Positions 32,046 to 40,478 of a DNA stretch of 64,000 nucleotides are shown one piece after another; positions within the stretch are counted from its first letter, which is position 1; the number at the start of each line of letters is the position of its first letter. Origin of the DNA: Tsukamurella sputi (GTDB taxonomy: Bacteria > Actinomycetota > Actinomycetes > Mycobacteriales > Mycobacteriaceae). The stretch covers positions 25,186 through 89,185 of the forward strand of contig NZ_VIGV01000014.1 of assembly GCF_007858445.1 (NCBI RefSeq). Direction: 5' to 3'. Below the pieces are notes generated by a model, which worked only from the letters and a program-made list of their open reading frames with translations, searched no databases and was not told where the DNA came from. The position numbers and the translations under genes were made by a program.

Positions 32046-33689
32046 GTGATTGCGACCACCATGCAGGACGGCGAGCTGACGATCGCCCGTCTCGTCGAGT
32101 ACAGCCGGCGTGTTTTCCCCGAGGCCAAGATCACGACGTGGACCGGTGAGGGCCTGCGCGACCTCACCTTCGCCGAGGTCGGGGACAAGGCCTCGCAGCT
32201 GGCCCACGCACTGACCAAGCTGGGCGTGCAGCGGGGCGATCGCGTCGCCACGTTCATGTGGAACAACAACGAGCACCAGGTCGCGTACGCCGCGGTGCCC
32301 GCCATGGGCGCCGTGCTGCACACCCTCAACCTGCGCCTCTCGCCGGAGCAGGCCGTGTTCATCATCAACCAGGCCGACGACAAGGTGATCCTCGTCGACG
32401 CCTCCGTCGCGCCGCTGCTCGGCAAGTACCTCGCGGCCACCCCGAACGTGCAGCACGTCATCGTGGCGAACGGCCCGAAGCAGGCGCTCGAGGCGCCCGA
32501 GGGCATCACGGTGCACTCCTTCGACGAGCTGATCGCCGGCGAGCCCACCACCTTCGCCTGGCCCGAGATCGCGGAGCGCGACGCGGCCGTCATGTGCTAC
32601 ACCTCCGGCACCACGGGCGATCCCAAGGGCGTCGTCTACAGCCACCGCAGCATCTGGCTGCACTCGATGCAGGTGAACTCGTCCTCGGGCATGGCGCTGG
32701 GCAACGCCGATTCCGTGCTCGCCATCGTCCCGATGTTCCACGTCATGAGCTGGGGCCTGCCCTACGCCGCGATGATGGGCGGCATCACGCTGATCATGCC
32801 CGACCGCTTCCTGCAGCCCGAGCCGCTGCTGCAGATCCTCGACGCCACGAAGGCCACCTTCGCCGCCGCCGTGCCAACCATCTGGGCCGGCGTCGCCGCG
32901 CAACTCGCCGCCAAGCCGCAGGACATCTCGCACCTGCGCGAGGTCGTCGTCGGCGGTGCCGCGGTGCCCCCGTCGATGATCCGCACCTTCGACAAGCTCG
33001 GCACCCGGATCGTCCACGCCTGGGGTATGACGGAGACCTCGCCGCTGGGCTCGGTCTCGCGGCCGCCCTTCGGCATCGAGGACGAGACCGAGGAGTTCGC
33101 CTACCGCGTCACGCAGGGGCGGTTCCCCGCGTCGGTGCAGGCTCGCCTCATCGACGACGAGGGCAACGAACAGCCCTGGGACGGTGAGGCATCCGGCGAA
33201 CTCGAGGTGCGCGGACCGTGGATCACGGGTGCGTACTACTCGCCCGAGGGCAATGTCTCCGACGAGTCGAAGTTCCACGACGGCTGGCTTCGCACCGGCG
33301 ACGTGGCCTCGATCAGCCCGGACGGCTTCATGACCATCCGCGACCGCACCAAGGACATGATCAAGACCGGCGGTGAGTGGATCAGCTCCGTCGAGCTCGA
33401 GAACACGGTCATGAGCAACCCCACCATCGCCGAGGCAGCCGTCGTCGGTGTGCCCGACGAGAAGTGGGACGAGCGTCCCTTCGTGCTCGCCGTGGTCAAG
33501 GACGCCGCCGACGCGGACGTCGAGAAGCAGCGCGCCTTCCTCGCGGACCTGCTGCCCAAGTGGCAGATCCCCGAGCGGTGGGCCTTCGTCGCCGAGGTGC
33601 CCAAGACCTCGGTCGGCAAGTTCGACAAGAAGCTCATCCGTGCCGAGTACGCCGACGGGACCTACACCGTCGTCGACTCGCGCAGCTGA
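32046..33689 (+). CDS. Long-chain fatty acid-CoA ligase (FadD type)
   Basis: 547 residues from GTG 32046, the start giving MIATTMQDGELTIAR as in FadD relatives; AAGGAG lies 13 bases upstream. ANL-superfamily core motifs are complete: the phosphate loop CYTSGTTGDPKGVV, AWGMTETSPLG, the hinge DGWLRTGDVASISPDGF, and the catalytic lysine near the end in PKTSVGKFDKK. It adenylates a fatty acid and transfers it to CoA in the cytoplasm. The substrate chain length cannot be read from the sequence. Likely co-transcribed with the SDR gene upstream. A GC-rich hairpin follows the stop. Confidence 0.88.
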   Translation: MIATTMQDGELTIARLVEYSRRVFPEAKITTWTGEGLRDLTFAEVGDKASQLAHALTKLGVQRGDRVATFMWNNNEHQVAYAAVPAMGAVLHTLNLRLSPEQAVFIINQADDKVILVDASVAPLLGKYLAATPNVQHVIVANGPKQALEAPEGITVHSFDELIAGEPTTFAWPEIAERDAAVMCYTSGTTGDPKGVVYSHRSIWLHSMQVNSSSGMALGNADSVLAIVPMFHVMSWGLPYAAMMGGITLIMPDRFLQPEPLLQILDATKATFAAAVPTIWAGVAAQLAAKPQDISHLREVVVGGAAVPPSMIRTFDKLGTRIVHAWGMTETSPLGSVSRPPFGIEDETEEFAYRVTQGRFPASVQARLIDDEGNEQPWDGEASGELEVRGPWITGAYYSPEGNVSDESKFHDGWLRTGDVASISPDGFMTIRDRTKDMIKTGGEWISSVELENTVMSNPTIAEAAVVGVPDEKWDERPFVLAVVKDAADADVEKQRAFLADLLPKWQIPERWAFVAEVPKTSVGKFDKKLIRAEYADGTYTVVDSRS

Positions 33690-33711
33690 CGCAGGAGTAG
33701 CTGGACCGACG

Positions 33712-33743
33712 GGGCCGTCGCGGCCGGAAGGCCGCGGCGGCCC
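33712..33743. terminator. Bidirectional hairpin after the acyl-CoA ligase gene
   Basis: GGGCCG-CGCGGCC pairs with GGCCGCG-CGGCCC, with one internal mismatch, around a GGAA tetraloop. It lies between two convergent genes (stops at 33689 and 33766). Confidence 0.55.
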
Positions 33744-33765
33744 TCGTTCCTCCGGAGGCTCTGTG

Positions 33766-34251
33766 TCAGAAACGCTCGACCAGTTCCGGTGAGGCCACAA
33801 GCGTGAGTTCCGCGTACCCGAGGAAGTCGAGGTTGTCGACACCGGTGACGGCCTTGAAGAGTGCGAAGAATTTGTCCTCCCCGTGCGTCTCCTCGACCGA
33901 ATCCTCACCGGGGAGCGGCTCGCCCATGTCCTCATTTCCTTCGCCGGTATCGATCTCAATGAGACGCCGGACGAGTGAGCCGTCGCGGTACGCCTCCAGC
34001 ACATAGGCGCCGCCGGTGCTGCCGATGACGAGATGGGTGACGGCCGTGCCCGGCCCGGCCAACATCTCGATCCTGTCCGGGGCGAAGAAGCTGCGCGAGA
34101 TGACGGTGATTCCAGCGTCGGAGATGTGTGCCCATGCCCGCTCGTCGTGGTCCCCGATCGGGTCGACGCGATGTTCGTCGCTCAGCCGGAGCAGTCCATC
34201 GGAGCCCTGCCTCGTCGGCCCGATATGCAAAATATTAATGTTCCAACCCAT
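33766..34251 (-). CDS. Protein of unknown function
   Basis: 161 residues from ATG 34251. The first codons are unusually A/T-rich for this genome (MGWNINILHIG), while the rest is ordinary. The protein is probably soluble and mixed alpha/beta, with an acidic loop near residues 110-130 (GEGNEDMGEPLPGEDSVEE). Weak similarity of form, but not of motif, to immunity-like small proteins. No neighbours suggest a pathway. The longer frame extending to 35208 is only a shadow of the gene on the other strand. Confidence 0.5.
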   Translation of the reverse strand: MGWNINILHIGPTRQGSDGLLRLSDEHRVDPIGDHDERAWAHISDAGITVISRSFFAPDRIEMLAGPGTAVTHLVIGSTGGAYVLEAYRDGSLVRRLIEIDTGEGNEDMGEPLPGEDSVEETHGEDKFFALFKAVTGVDNLDFLGYAELTLVASPELVERF

Positions 34252-34362
34252 ATTGCCGAAGACTACCGGGCGGGTGACGCCGGCACCCGGGGAGTTCTTA
34301 CGGATCCGTGAGGTGTTGCGACGGACCTCCCGGACCGGGCTCGCGCGTGCCACGCTGGATCC

Positions 34363-35919
34363 ATGACCGAGGAGTCCGCGAGTCCGGCCGAGCGGGGTGC
34401 GCCGGGAGGGGCCGCCGCGCTGGCGGGTGTCCTCGCCGGCGCGGCCGGGCTGGCGGTCGCGGAACTCGTCGCCGCCGTCGCCGCGCCGGGAGCGAGCACG
34501 CTGTTCGCGGGCGGTGCGGCGGTCATCGACGCCGCGCCACCGTGGCTCAAGGACTTCGCCGTCGAATCCTTCGGCACCGCTGACAAGGCGGTTCTGCTCG
34601 GTTCGATGGGAGTGGTCCTCGCGCTGGGGGCCGCGATCGCGGGCCTCCTCGAACTCCGGCGGCCGCCCTGGGGGTCGGTGCTTTTCGGACTGGTCGGGAT
34701 CGTCGGAACGTGGACGGCGCTCGCGCGGTACGAGGCGACGCCGCTGTGGGCCGCTCCGAGTCTTGTGGGCATCGGAACGGCGCTCCTCGTACTGCGTCTC
34801 GCGATACGGCGGCTGCGGCCCGGGTCGTCGGACGACGGAGTCGTCGCCACCACTCTGGACCGGAGGGGCTTCCTCGTCGTCGCCGGCGCGGCCGCCGGTA
34901 CGACGGTGCTGGCCCTCGCCGGAGCGCGCTTGCTCTCGGCGGGCGCGGCCGCGGTGAAGGCGGCCCGCGAGACCCTGCGCCTGCCATCGCCGGCGGCGCC
35001 CGCGGATCCGGTGCCCGCCGGCGCCGATCTGGGGATCGACCGGCTCACGCCCTATGTCACGCCCGCGGCGGACTTCTACCGCATCGACACCGCTCTGCGT
35101 GTACCGCAGATCGATCCGGCCGACTGGACGTTGGAAGTGCACGGCATGGTGGACGAGCCGTTCACCCTCACCTGGAACGACCTCCTCGCGCTGCCGCTGG
35201 AGGATCACTACGCGACGCTGGCGTGCGTCAGTAACGAGGTGGGCGGTGATCTCATCGGGAACGCTCTGTGGCGCGGCTACCCGATCCGGGCACTGCTGGA
35301 TCGGGCGCGGCCGCGGGCCGGCGCCGACATGGTGCTCTCACGCAGCAGCGACGGCTTCACCGCGGGCACACCGCTCACTGTGCTGCGCGATCCCGCCCGC
35401 GCGTCGTTGCTCGCCATCGGAATGAACGGCGAGCCGCTCCCCGTGGTTCATGGTTTCCCCGCCCGGCTCGTGGTCCCCGGCCTCTACGGATACGTCTCGG
35501 CGACCAAGTGGGTGACCTCGCTCAAGGTCACCACGTTCGCCGCGGACCAGGGTTACTGGACGCCGCGGGGCTGGTCGGCGCTCGGTCCGGTCAAGGTGCA
35601 GTCGCGCATCGATGTTCCGCGCGGATCGGTCTCCGCCGGCGCGGTGACGGTGGCCGGGGTCGCCTGGGCGCAGCACACCGGGATCGGCCGGGTCGAGGTC
35701 CGTGTCGATTCGGGCCCGTGGATCCCCGCGCGCCTCGCCGACACCGTCGGCCCGGACACCTGGCGGCAGTGGAGCCTCTCGATCCCGCTCGAGCGCGGCG
35801 AGCACTCCCTGGAGGTCCGCGCCACCGACGCGAGCGGGATCGGGCAGACGGACGTGACCGCGCCGCCCGCCCCCGACGGTGCCACCGGGTGGCACCGCGT
35901 CGTGGTCACCGCGCGGTGA
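34363..35919 (+). CDS. Molybdopterin-dependent oxidoreductase with N-terminal membrane domain
   Basis: 518 residues. About four membrane helices in the first 155 residues precede an embedded Tat-like element (LDRRGFLVVAGAAAG, about 168-182). The sulfite-oxidase-fold molybdenum cofactor domain follows, with the cysteine ligand in ATLACVSNEVGGDLIGN, an SRSSDGFTAG loop, and a C-terminal dimerisation-like Ig domain (GVAWAQHTGIGRVEVRVD). Actinobacterial relatives with this layout are annotated as sulfite oxidase-like enzymes, placed outside the membrane. The substrate and electron acceptor are not known. The gene is single, convergent with the DUF222 gene. Confidence 0.8.
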   Translation: MTEESASPAERGAPGGAAALAGVLAGAAGLAVAELVAAVAAPGASTLFAGGAAVIDAAPPWLKDFAVESFGTADKAVLLGSMGVVLALGAAIAGLLELRRPPWGSVLFGLVGIVGTWTALARYEATPLWAAPSLVGIGTALLVLRLAIRRLRPGSSDDGVVATTLDRRGFLVVAGAAAGTTVLALAGARLLSAGAAAVKAARETLRLPSPAAPADPVPAGADLGIDRLTPYVTPAADFYRIDTALRVPQIDPADWTLEVHGMVDEPFTLTWNDLLALPLEDHYATLACVSNEVGGDLIGNALWRGYPIRALLDRARPRAGADMVLSRSSDGFTAGTPLTVLRDPARASLLAIGMNGEPLPVVHGFPARLVVPGLYGYVSATKWVTSLKVTTFAADQGYWTPRGWSALGPVKVQSRIDVPRGSVSAGAVTVAGVAWAQHTGIGRVEVRVDSGPWIPARLADTVGPDTWRQWSLSIPLERGEHSLEVRATDASGIGQTDVTAPPAPDGATGWHRVVVTAR

Positions 35920-35938
35920 TCGGGTCGTCCGCCCGCGC

Positions 35939-37159
35939 CTAAGCGGCCTGTCTCGGGGCGGTGGATCGGTGCACATGTCCGGTGGGAGTTCGGGTTTCGA
36001 CGGTGTGCCGCCCGCTCGGGTCGGGGATGACGGTGCTGCGCCAGCCGGCGGCTTCTTTGGCGTAGTTGCATGCTGCGCAGAGGCCTTGGCCGTTGTCGAA
36101 CGCGGTGGGACCTCCCGCGGCATGGGGGACGACGTGGTCGGTGTGGGCGATCGGTGCGTCGCAGTACGGGGTGCGGCAGTACCGGTCCCGGGCGCGGATC
36201 ATCTCCGCGAGTCCGTCGGGGAAGCAGCGTTGCCGCGAGTCCATCGCCACCACTGCACCGGACTCCGGGGCGATGTAGAGCCGTGTGACCCAGGCGAGAC
36301 CGGCTGTGGTCGCTTTGCCGACGAGGTTGCGGGCGATCTCCGCGGGCATGGTGCCGCCGCCGTCGAGGTGCCCGGTGCCGGGCTGATCCCCGAGGAGCAC
36401 GGTCGCGGCGATGGTCAGGTTCACCGTGACCGGCTGTCCGGTTGCGGCTTCGCGGCCGGTGATCCGGGCGAAGGCGGTGTCGGCCATGATCTGGCCGCGG
36501 GTGCGCAGGTCCTCTCCGACGCCGCTCAGGGTGGCGGCGTGTTTGCGTAGCGCCGCGTACACACCCACCCCTTGCGCGACGGGTAGCAGCAGCGACACCC
36601 GCGCCATCCCGTCCGGTAGGGGGCGGATGGTGACGGTGCGGTCCTTCTCCGCCGCGGCGTTGCGGTCGAGGGTCGCCTGGGCGTCGAGCTCGTAGGCGAG
36701 CTTCTTCACCAGGTCCGAGATCCGGCCCGGCCCGCACCCGGCCAGGGTGGCGGGGTCGGCGCACAGCAGCTCGTCCGCCCGCTCCCGATCCGAGACGTCC
36801 AGATGCGACAGGCCCGCCACCAGGATCGGGATCGCCTCCGGGGCCAGGTCACCGTCGCGCAACCGTGCCCGGGTGTGCGGCATGTGCTTGGTCAGCTCCA
36901 CCGCCTGCGCCAGGAACCGAGCGGCCGTGTGCGGCGACATGTGCAACGCCAGTCCGATCTCCGCGGCGACGCCCTGCCGCCACCGATCCTGCGGCAGGCC
37001 GGACGCGATCCGTTCGCACACCCGCTCCCGCAGCAGATCCGCCGCCAACCGGTACTGCTCGAACATCAACCGACATCGGGCGATTTCACTCGAGCGCAGC
37101 CGATCGGCAACGCCGTCCTCGGGAGGCGGATACTCCTCTACTGCAACGACTTCTTCCAT
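35939..37159 (-). CDS. HNH endonuclease, 13E12/DUF222 family
   Basis: 406 residues from ATG 37159. The N-terminal 300 residues are the helical DUF222 domain. The C-terminal HNH nuclease domain reads YCRTPYCDAPIAHTDHVVPH then FDNGQGLCAACNYAKEA, with two CxxC-like pairs that may hold zinc. These proteins are present in many copies in mycobacteria and relatives (REP13E12) and are linked with phage integration sites or mobile repeats, but no element end or target duplication is visible here. Composition matches the neighbours. Function as a nuclease is a family inference. Confidence 0.82.
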   Translation of the reverse strand: MEEVVAVEEYPPPEDGVADRLRSSEIARCRLMFEQYRLAADLLRERVCERIASGLPQDRWRQGVAAEIGLALHMSPHTAARFLAQAVELTKHMPHTRARLRDGDLAPEAIPILVAGLSHLDVSDRERADELLCADPATLAGCGPGRISDLVKKLAYELDAQATLDRNAAAEKDRTVTIRPLPDGMARVSLLLPVAQGVGVYAALRKHAATLSGVGEDLRTRGQIMADTAFARITGREAATGQPVTVNLTIAATVLLGDQPGTGHLDGGGTMPAEIARNLVGKATTAGLAWVTRLYIAPESGAVVAMDSRQRCFPDGLAEMIRARDRYCRTPYCDAPIAHTDHVVPHAAGGPTAFDNGQGLCAACNYAKEAAGWRSTVIPDPSGRHTVETRTPTGHVHRSTAPRQAA

Positions 37160-37259
37160 GTTCTGATGCTAATCCGACCCACTGACAAGTTTTCGCGACC
37201 GCAATGGCGAATCGAATGATGTGACGGGGTGGGACGGTCGTCAGAGGCTTGGACGAAGC

Positions 37260-40200
37260 TTAGTTCAATGCTGCAGACAGCTGCTGGAAGTAGTTGTGCC
37301 GTGCCCACGCTTCGCGGTCGCCGATCACGTAGAGGCGCCGCTGCGCCCTGCTCGCTGCGACATTGACGAGGTTGACGCTGGACGCGGCCCACGCCTTAGC
37401 GCCCTCCTTGGCGGGATCGCCGCCGAGGACAAGAATTACCACCGGAGCCTCTCGTCCCTGGGCTGTATGGATGGTTCCAGCGCGGAGACCGGGGTAATCG
37501 TTGCTCATGGCGGCGAGGTGATCAGCGACGGCCCGGAACGGCGAGATCGCGATGATCTCCTCGGGAGGAACTCCGACGTCCCCGAGGTAGTTCAGAGCTC
37601 GCACGAGTTTATTGATCTGGTTCTGCTGGAGGTGCGTTCCCGGAGTGATCTCCGGAGCGTCTGCCCAGTAGCTGTGGGCGATGACGGGCCGCTTGTCCTC
37701 GTCGACGGTCTCGAATCGATCGTCGGGATCACCCTTTCTCCGCTGAACCCCATTGACCATGATCCCGCCGTAGGCGATCCGGTTGCACAGCTCGAACATC
37801 GGGTTGTCACAACGGCGGTGGACACGTAGCGGAGCGCTCACCCACACGGGATCTTGGCCCTGGTTGATCGTGGTGCCGTAGACGGCGACCCGATCGGCGA
37901 GGGTCTGCACCGATGCGCGCGGTGGGATCCAGATCTCCGAGACCGAGTACGCCGCGGCGATGTCACGTTGCGCCTTCGGCGGCATCGTCACCACCGGAGG
38001 CAGCTGTAAAGGATCGCCGACCGCGACCACGCGTCGCGCACGCCAGATCGCGCCGACCGCATGTTGTGGGCAAGCTTGGCCTGCCTCGTCGACGAGCAAC
38101 CAACCTATCGATTCCCGGCCGAGATCGGAGAACATCCGCCCGACGGAGGCGAAGGTCGTGGATACCATCGGCACCACCAGGAACAGCAACTGCCACGCCG
38201 CTCGCGCCTTCGCCTCTCTGTCCTTCACGTTGTGCGGCAGGCCCTTCACCATCACCTCGCACGCGGCTGACAGACTGCCGACCATCTCCTTCGCAGTGTT
38301 GGCGAGGAAGTCCTCGTGCAATCGAAGGGCGGCCAGGAAGAGCTCCGACCGTGCGGTATCGATTTCGGAATCGAGCCACGGCGCACGCCTTTCTCGCTCG
38401 TCGGACAGCTCCTTCGAGGCACTGTCAGGCGGTATGGGTGTCGGATATGCGGCCCCGTATCGCTCCTGATCGCGGGTGCACTCGATTTCGAGGTCGCGGA
38501 CGGTCCGGCGCAATCCGCCGAGATCATGTTCTGCGGCGGTGGCCTCGCTTCGGAGGCCGGTCAGCACGAGGCTGATCCGTTGCGCGCGTTCCTGCGCATC
38601 CGTCAGTGCCCGGTGTGCGTTGCTCAGGGTGTGGGCCAGGGGTACCTCCTGTGCGCGCCACGACTTGAGTACGCGCCCCCACGAGAAGAGTGTTTCCGTT
38701 GTCCCAGGCTTGCGCTGCAGGTGACGGCGATGCGCGTCGTCCGCGAGGTCCATGGAAGTCCGGCACTGTGCGACCACCAACTGCTGCTTGGCGAGGTCGC
38801 GCTCGACTGCGGCGATCGGCTCCAGACTGAGGCGAAGCCGATTCTCGGCCGCGGGAATCCCGGCTGCGGCGAGAGTGAGGCGTTCACGCCGCTGCTGGGC
38901 CGCCAGGCGTTCCGTGATCATGTCCGTTACGCGCTTCTCCGCGGCCGCGAACGCTGCCCGAGCGGTGGCCCATGGTCGAGGTGTGTCGACTCCGTCTCGC
39001 CATCGTTTGAGGCGTGTCAGCATCCGGGGTATCGAGTCCGGGGCGTTCTCCTGCGATTGCCGAGCACCGTCGCCGAACCAGAAGGCGGTGTGGAAGGCCG
39101 ACCGGTTCGACTTGTTGCCGAGTCGGGCGGCCACCAAGCCCCATGCTTCGGGTGAATCGTCCGGCGCCTTCGCGGTCGCGCGGAGAACCTCCGTGGCTAT
39201 CGAAGCGAAGTAGTCGGCGTCCGTCCGCCAGAGAGTGTCGATGGCGTCGCGCGCGGGGATCTCGGTGCTGACGTTCTCCACTGCGGAGTTGTTGCTCGAG
39301 GCGATGACCATCTCGAAACCGGTGAGCTCGGGTCGGAGCTGTCGGACCCGGTGCGTGAAGGCCTGCGTCGTCCACGTGTGTCGGACCTCGGTGAACGCGT
39401 CGCCGGGAGCACGCAGAGCGGCCAGCCGCCGGGCACGTTCGACGACGTTGCCCGCGAGGACGTCGCGCAGCATGGTGGTCTTGCCCGTGCCGGGTGGTCC
39501 GTTGACGCCGAGTAGACCTTCCGCGGGCCCGAGCTCGTTGAGCGCCAGATTCACCGCGAACTGCTGGCTGAGGGCGAGGGGATGTTCGGGGTTCGACGGC
39601 CACCGTCCCAGCGGTAGGCGGTCGACCGAGACGCCGGCGTCGACGGCGGTGGGGGCCGCGACCACGTCGACCCGGTCACCGGTTGCGACTGCTTCGTCGC
39701 CGATGAGGTACGTGGACAGGGCCGCACCCAGATCGCCTGCGTGGGCACGGTCGCGCGCCGCACTCAGGTCGTCGAGGAAGAAGCTGTTCAGGAAATCGAT
39801 GTCATCGCCGTCTCCGGCCCTGTCGGCCGCCACGACGACGCTCGAGATGACGATCTCCGATGTCGCGATCGTCGGGGCCTCGGTGATCCCTGCGCTCTCG
39901 TGAGCCAGCGTCACCAGATCGATCAGCGCCCGCGCATCGGCGCGGACAGGGAAGTCTGCGCCCGCGGAGTCACGACGACGACTTTCGAATCCGTCCACCG
40001 TTTCGACGAAGTCGGCCTGGGCCGTCTCGAAGCCGCGAAGCCGCTCGGGGGACCACGGGCCGGGATCCTGAACTCTGCCGACCGCCCATGCCGCCGACGA
40101 GAGGATCGCAGTGCTCGCCACGAATCGTCCGTCGCCGTCGACGAGGATCCCCGCGCAGGCGTTCGCGCCTCCCGGGCGATCGTCGCCCGCGTCGGGATCC

Positions 40201-40478
40201 TCGGCGAATGCCCGGTGCAGCGCCTCGTAGGTGTCCGCGAGCCGGTACACCCCGAGGTAGAGCGTGTGCCGCCACGTCCTGGGCTTGCCGTCACGCCCGG
40301 GTGCGGGGTTCGGGAGCCGGTCCCAGGGAAGGTCCTCACCAGGGGTCCATGCGATCACCTGCTGACTCTCCGGACGGGTGGCACGCGGAGTCGGCTTCGG
40401 GATGGACTGTGGATTGAACAACTCCAACATCCACCAGTACTCGAGAATCTTCACGCGCTCGGCGTGGTCACCACTCAT
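37260..40478 (-). CDS. Large superfamily 1 helicase (UPF1/DNA2-like) with unique N-terminal region
   Basis: 1072 residues from ATG 40478, which overlaps the glutaminase stop (ATGA). Residues 1-300 have no recognised domain (a recurring opening EYWWMLELFNPQSIPKPTPR). The SF1 core follows: Walker A GPPGTGKT 327-334, motif Ia 390-408, a roughly 300-residue helical insertion (450-760) with coiled-coil character, motif II VDEAGQ 796-801, motif III GDPLQLPP 821-828, motif V GTIHTAQGRE 1001-1010, and motif VI VAASRAQRRLY 1040-1050. The ATPase should be active. No nuclease motif was seen. Possible roles are RNA or DNA remodelling, or defence; nothing nearby decides between them. Confidence 0.8.
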   Translation of the reverse strand: MSGDHAERVKILEYWWMLELFNPQSIPKPTPRATRPESQQVIAWTPGEDLPWDRLPNPAPGRDGKPRTWRHTLYLGVYRLADTYEALHRAFAEDPDAGDDRPGGANACAGILVDGDGRFVASTAILSSAAWAVGRVQDPGPWSPERLRGFETAQADFVETVDGFESRRRDSAGADFPVRADARALIDLVTLAHESAGITEAPTIATSEIVISSVVVAADRAGDGDDIDFLNSFFLDDLSAARDRAHAGDLGAALSTYLIGDEAVATGDRVDVVAAPTAVDAGVSVDRLPLGRWPSNPEHPLALSQQFAVNLALNELGPAEGLLGVNGPPGTGKTTMLRDVLAGNVVERARRLAALRAPGDAFTEVRHTWTTQAFTHRVRQLRPELTGFEMVIASSNNSAVENVSTEIPARDAIDTLWRTDADYFASIATEVLRATAKAPDDSPEAWGLVAARLGNKSNRSAFHTAFWFGDGARQSQENAPDSIPRMLTRLKRWRDGVDTPRPWATARAAFAAAEKRVTDMITERLAAQQRRERLTLAAAGIPAAENRLRLSLEPIAAVERDLAKQQLVVAQCRTSMDLADDAHRRHLQRKPGTTETLFSWGRVLKSWRAQEVPLAHTLSNAHRALTDAQERAQRISLVLTGLRSEATAAEHDLGGLRRTVRDLEIECTRDQERYGAAYPTPIPPDSASKELSDERERRAPWLDSEIDTARSELFLAALRLHEDFLANTAKEMVGSLSAACEVMVKGLPHNVKDREAKARAAWQLLFLVVPMVSTTFASVGRMFSDLGRESIGWLLVDEAGQACPQHAVGAIWRARRVVAVGDPLQLPPVVTMPPKAQRDIAAAYSVSEIWIPPRASVQTLADRVAVYGTTINQGQDPVWVSAPLRVHRRCDNPMFELCNRIAYGGIMVNGVQRRKGDPDDRFETVDEDKRPVIAHSYWADAPEITPGTHLQQNQINKLVRALNYLGDVGVPPEEIIAISPFRAVADHLAAMSNDYPGLRAGTIHTAQGREAPVVILVLGGDPAKEGAKAWAASSVNLVNVAASRAQRRLYVIGDREAWARHNYFQQLSAALN

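Noticed and set aside
35939-37159. DUF222/HNH gene as part of an integrated mobile element
   Set aside because: No inverted or direct repeats, integrase, transposase or composition change at its borders; it is recorded as a single gene.
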